Source: a virus
Direction: 5' to 3' (one strand)
Length of the DNA: 32,732 bases
IMG/VR virus record: IMGVR_UViG_3300033571_017733
Span: 1-32,732 of that record
This document shows, one piece after another, positions 32,024-32,732 of this stretch. How positions within the stretch are numbered: position 1 is the first letter of the stretch; every line of letters begins with the position of its first letter. The notes beneath the pieces are model-generated. The model was not told the DNA's origin. It saw only the letters and a list, made by a program, of their open reading frames with translations, and did not search any database. The position numbers and the translations under genes were made by a program.

Positions 32024-32732
32024 ATGTCCAAGATTGATTTGATCAAAGAAAGACTGAATAAGCTGCAGTCTAAAAACTCAAGCTCTGCATTTGAAAAGAT
32101 CGACTACACTACAATTTTCTGGAAACCAAAATTGGGAAAACAAGTAGTCAGAATTCTCCCCAGGAAAACAAACAAGGACTTCCCATTCGCAGAAGTAAGT
32201 TTCCATCAGTACAACATCTTCAAAAAGAATGTTTACAGTCTTGAAAACTTTGGAGAGAAAGATCCAGTAGTTCAACTTATGAAAGAACTGTATGATGAGA
32301 ATACAGAAGAAAGCAAAGAGTTGGCTCGTAAACTCAGACCCCGTACTAAGTACTTTGCTCAAGTTCTAGTTCGTGGCGAAGAAGGTATGGGAGCTAGATT
32401 GTGGGAGTTTAATAAAACCACATACGAAAAGCTTCTTAGCATTATGGCTGACGAAGATTTTGGATCTATCGATGATGTAACTCAAGGTACCGATATTACT
32501 GTAGAAGGATACAATGATGTTATTAAAATCGGTAAAAGAGACGTAAACTACATTGCAGTAAACGTTACTCCTAAAAGAAACATCTCTGCTATTTCTGAAG
32601 ATGCTGAACTAGTTAAAAAAGTTCTGGAAAATCAAAAAGAAATTACTGAGATCTATAAGAAGTATTCTTATGATGAGATTAAGAAGATGCTTCACGATTA
32701 TATCAATCCTCAAGAAAGCACAACTGAGGAAG
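32024..32732 (+). CDS. ssDNA-binding protein, T4 gp32-like (3' partial)
   Basis: 236 residues are visible before the window ends, starting MSKIDLIKERLNKL. GKQVVRILPRK and PFAEVSFHQY align with the T4 gp32 GQAVIRFLPSK...PFAILVNH segment; KLRPRTKYFAQVLVRG matches gp32 LVKRKTSYWANILV; GARLWEFNKTTYEKLLSIM and IAVNVTPKRNIS follow. These form the OB-fold DNA-binding core. The Cys/His zinc-finger residues of T4 gp32 are absent: no Cys is present in the visible part. The N terminus carries a short KNSSS segment where gp32 has its cooperativity motif. Strong host-type promoter; codon use is CGT-rich, consistent with abundant synthesis. Confidence 0.88.
   Translation, partial: MSKIDLIKERLNKLQSKNSSSAFEKIDYTTIFWKPKLGKQVVRILPRKTNKDFPFAEVSFHQYNIFKKNVYSLENFGEKDPVVQLMKELYDENTEESKELARKLRPRTKYFAQVLVRGEEGMGARLWEFNKTTYEKLLSIMADEDFGSIDDVTQGTDITVEGYNDVIKIGKRDVNYIAVNVTPKRNISAISEDAELVKKVLENQKEITEIYKKYSYDEIKKMLHDYINPQESTTEE

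Noticed and set aside
32078-32362. Minus-strand frame opposite the gp32-like gene
   Set aside because: The plus-strand frame has a strong promoter and clear gp32 similarity; the antisense frame is incidental.

Overview
The window is A+T-rich and gene-dense, with every gene on the + strand, overlaps or very short gaps, and no tRNA, rRNA, insertion sequence or CRISPR array. It is part of the late (virion) region of a contractile-tailed, myovirus-like phage, running into replication genes at the right edge. Two exact matches to the Bacteroidota housekeeping promoter (TTTG, 19 nt, TAnnTTTG), before the polymerase-like and ssDNA-binding-protein genes, together with the near absence of Shine-Dalgarno sequences, point to a Bacteroidota host. 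That host call is an inference.

Layout: (1) 3-10321 is a tail-fibre and receptor-binding cassette: a giant 5'-truncated fibre with four long proline-free Gly-X-Y (collagen-like) blocks, a Gly-rich plus LamG-like adhesin, several smaller fibre-type proteins including one with two C1q-like repeats, and, inserted among them, a small membrane protein and a CxxCxxCC cysteine-cluster protein. (2) 10321-15632 holds a SAM-dependent methyltransferase with a Cys/His-rich N terminus, a 53-residue Cys-rich membrane microprotein, and a 1490-residue beta-propeller-like protein carrying a cupredoxin-like insert. (3) 15702-16506 holds three small genes: a membrane anchor with a Lys-rich tail, a zinc ribbon and a coiled coil. 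(4) 16587-30126 is the tail morphogenesis block: sheath, tube, an HEYGH metallopeptidase-like protein, a charged coiled-coil protein, a gp26-like tail assembly chaperone with a probable +1 programmed frameshift, tape measure, and baseplate/hub proteins. (5) 30153-32732 holds a divergent family A DNA polymerase-like gene, an unknown gene, and a 3'-truncated gp32-like ssDNA-binding protein.

Regulation looks two-layered. An A/T-rich element (TATTTATA or one-base variants) sits just upstream of most tail genes between 15.6 and 24.2 kb and at a few other starts. It differs from the T4 late -10 box TATAAATA only in the central two bases and is the best candidate for the phage's own late promoter. 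The right-hand replication genes instead carry host-type promoters. Four hairpin-plus-T-tract terminators separate units. The most interesting observations are the frameshift site, the promoter system, the proline-free collagen-like fibre, the cupredoxin in a virion-type protein, the Cys-rich/methyltransferase gene set in the fibre cluster, and the divergent polymerase.
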